Below are positions 1 to 6,431 of a stretch of DNA of 6,431 nucleotides, piece by piece. The stretch covers positions 1 through 6,431 of the forward strand of contig CAIXUF010001006.1 of NCBI GenBank assembly GCA_903922535.1. The letters are read 5' to 3'. The notes under the pieces are model-generated. The model saw nothing but the letters and a program-made list of their open reading frames with translations, had not been told where the DNA came from and made no database searches. Position 1 is the stretch's first letter. Each line of letters opens with the position of its first letter. The translations under genes were made by a program, and so were the position numbers. Source of the stretch: Candidatus Hydrogenedentota bacterium. GTDB taxonomy: Bacteria > Hydrogenedentota > Hydrogenedentia > Hydrogenedentiales > CAITNO01.

Positions 1-556
1 ACGTGAAGGCCGAGTAGAGCAGGCCCAGCGAATGCGGGAAGTTTATCTGGCGCAGAATCTTTATGTTGTTGCCCCGGCCGACGCCGTAGGCCGTGGTTGC
101 CCATTCGCCCACGCCATCCACGGTAATGAATGCGGCCTCCTCCCACGGGCAGGGGAAGAAAGCGGACGCGGCGTGGGAAAGATGATGCGTGGAAAAGAGC
201 ACCGGACCCTTGAACCCGAGTTCTTTGCGGATCGTGCCCCGCATGAACAGCTTTTCCTTGAGCCAGGAGGGCATCTGATCATAGAACGACAGCAGTCCCC
301 GCGGCGCATTCGACAGGTAGGTCATCAGCAGCCGCTCGAATTTCACAAACGGCTTGTCATAGAAGACGACATGGTCGACATCTTCAATGGTGATGCCGCC
401 CCGGCGTAGGCAGAAGTCAATCGCCTCCATCGGAAAAAGCGGATCGTGCTTCTTGCGTGAGAACCGCTCCTGCTGGGCGGCTGCGGTCATGTCGCCGTCT
501 TTGATAAGCACGGCGGCGCTGTCGTGATAAAAGGCGGAAATGCCCAGAAGATTCAT
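1..556 (-). CDS. Carbamoyltransferase, NodU/CmcH/TobZ family (N-terminal 185 residues, 3' end outside window)
   Basis: The ATG at 556-554 opens a frame with no stop through position 2, giving 185 residues. The protein begins MNLLGISAFYHDSAAVLIKD, the usual opening of the Kae1-like domain of NodU/CmcH/TobZ carbamoyltransferases. These enzymes move the carbamoyl group of carbamoyl phosphate, via an adenylate, onto a hydroxyl of an antibiotic, Nod factor or other glycan-like acceptor. Visible family features are YHDSAA (10-15), QERFSRKKHD (29-38), DHVVFYDKP (61-69), HHLSHAASAFFP (124-135), TVDGVGEW (145-152) and FPHSLGLLYSAFT (173-185). H124, H128 and D147 have the spacing of the TobZ metal ligands H114, H118 and D137. 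The rest of the Kae1-like domain and the C-terminal YrdC-like part lie beyond the window; family members are usually around 550-600 residues. The start is supported by this conserved opening and by a good promoter upstream. The acceptor substrate cannot be predicted. The family is certain; intactness is unknown. Confidence 0.95.
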   Translation of the reverse strand, partial: MNLLGISAFYHDSAAVLIKDGDMTAAAQQERFSRKKHDPLFPMEAIDFCLRRGGITIEDVDHVVFYDKPFVKFERLLMTYLSNAPRGLLSFYDQMPSWLKEKLFMRGTIRKELGFKGPVLFSTHHLSHAASAFFPCPWEEAAFITVDGVGEWATTAYGVGRGNNIKILRQINFPHSLGLLYSAFT

Positions 557-567
557 GTTGCCATCCC
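553..567 (-). promoter_or_regulatory. Weak translation-initiation region with an overlapping three-codon ORF
   Basis: The purine-rich stretch GGGATGG (minus strand, 567-561) lies 4 nt before the carbamoyltransferase ATG. It is a poor match to a Shine-Dalgarno sequence. It also contains an ATG at 564-562 that reads ATG GCA ACA TGA. Its stop overlaps the real start codon in an ATGA arrangement. The mini-ORF could act in start coupling or could be chance; nothing decides between these. Confidence 0.25.
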
Positions 568-590
568 AATCGGCCACAGCCACTGCACGG

Positions 591-619
591 ATTGTAACGG
601 TGCGCCCCCGGTGAGTCAA
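591..619 (-). promoter_or_regulatory. Sigma70-type promoter for the carbamoyltransferase gene
   Basis: On the minus strand TTGACT (619-614, consensus TTGACA) is separated by exactly 17 bp from TACAAT (596-591, consensus TATAAT). Each hexamer has a single mismatch and the spacer is optimal. A start point about 6-7 bp downstream, near 584, would leave a leader of about 28 nt before the ATG at 556. The promoter sits between the terminator of the preceding gene and this start codon, so its position agrees with its sequence. No operator or riboswitch-like structure is evident in the short leader. Confidence 0.75.
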
Positions 620-674
620 ACCGGACGCGACCCGGGAGCGGTTCTGAGTGCCCCGTTCCGCATTCCCGGAACCC

Positions 675-718
675 AAAAACGCTTGGGCCGCCGATCCTCT
701 TTCGAGGACCGGCGGCCC
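675..718 (-). terminator. Rho-independent terminator of the large surface-protein gene
   Basis: Positions 718-704 and 699-685 form a 15-bp stem on the minus-strand transcript with one G-U wobble. It closes with a GAAA loop at 703-700, of the stable GNRA tetraloop class. After AAGC come five U residues (679-675). The stem begins 49 nt after the TAG stop at 770-768. Orientation is clear: the GNRA loop, the wobble rescue of the one mismatch and the U tract all appear only on the minus strand. The T run is short and offset 5 nt from the stem, but the stem is very GC-rich. It should separate the large gene from the carbamoyltransferase transcript. Confidence 0.85.
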
Positions 719-726
719 GGTTTACT

Positions 727-757
727 GGCCGCGGCTCACGCGCTGCCGCGCGCGGCC
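727..757 (-). other. GC-rich inverted repeat just after the stop codon
   Basis: GGCCGCG (727-733) and CGCGGCC (751-757) are perfect 7-bp inverted copies around a 17-nt loop that is itself GC-rich. In the minus-strand message this hairpin would lie 10 nt after the TAG stop and just before the main terminator hairpin. It may reinforce termination or protect the 3' end. In DNA this GC-rich a 7-bp match can also arise by chance. Confidence 0.35.
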
Positions 758-767
758 GGGATGATCG

Positions 768-6431
<5,664 letters not shown>

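Noticed and set aside
32..409. Plus-strand open frame of 125 codons near the left edge
   Set aside because: It is the antisense image, in the same codon register, of the well-conserved carbamoyltransferase N-terminus.
612..620. TGACTCA-like palindrome overlapping the -35 element
   Set aside because: It resembles a eukaryotic transcription-factor site, which has no meaning here. It arises from the TTGACT hexamer and its flank.

Overview
The window comes from a GC-rich bacterial genome. It holds parts of two genes, both read on the minus strand, so transcription runs from high to low coordinates. Both genes run off an edge: the first lacks its 5' end and the second lacks its 3' end. No RNA gene, CRISPR array, insertion sequence or attachment site was seen. 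The phylum cannot be fixed. A giant Ig-repeat surface protein with a non-LPxTG tripartite C-terminal anchor, in a high-GC genome, would suit the Planctomycetota, Hydrogenedentota, Lentisphaerota or Myxococcota; this is an impression from family knowledge only.

Layout along transcription. Positions 6431 to 768 encode one uninterrupted modular protein of at least 1886 residues. It has an unrecognised N-terminal part (about 1-374), two Ig-like domains (about 375-578) and a beta-rich linker (579-680). A roughly 420-residue glycine-rich block follows, with a run of 24 consecutive glycines and several stretches where glycine recurs every third residue. Next come a mixed linker (about 1104-1307), four tandem DUF5011/HYR-like beta-sandwich repeats (1308-1654), two further Ig-like domains (1655-1857) and a C-terminal VPVGS-hydrophobic-RRRK signal. 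The gene ends in a strong rho-independent terminator: a 15-bp stem, a GAAA loop and a U tract. About 40 bp beyond it lies a near-consensus sigma70-type promoter (TTGACT, 17 bp, TACAAT), which starts a separate transcript for a NodU/CmcH/TobZ-type carbamoyltransferase. Only its first 185 codons are present.

How the parts fit. The large protein is best read as an exported, probably cell-surface-anchored adhesin or matrix-type protein. The carbamoyltransferase family works in antibiotic, nodulation-factor or cell-surface glycan modification. The terminator and promoter between them argue against a simple operon, so a functional link is not supported beyond adjacency. No convincing new multi-gene system is visible. 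The most distinctive feature is the glycine-rich block, which may form polyglycine-II type structure between Ig-like modules.
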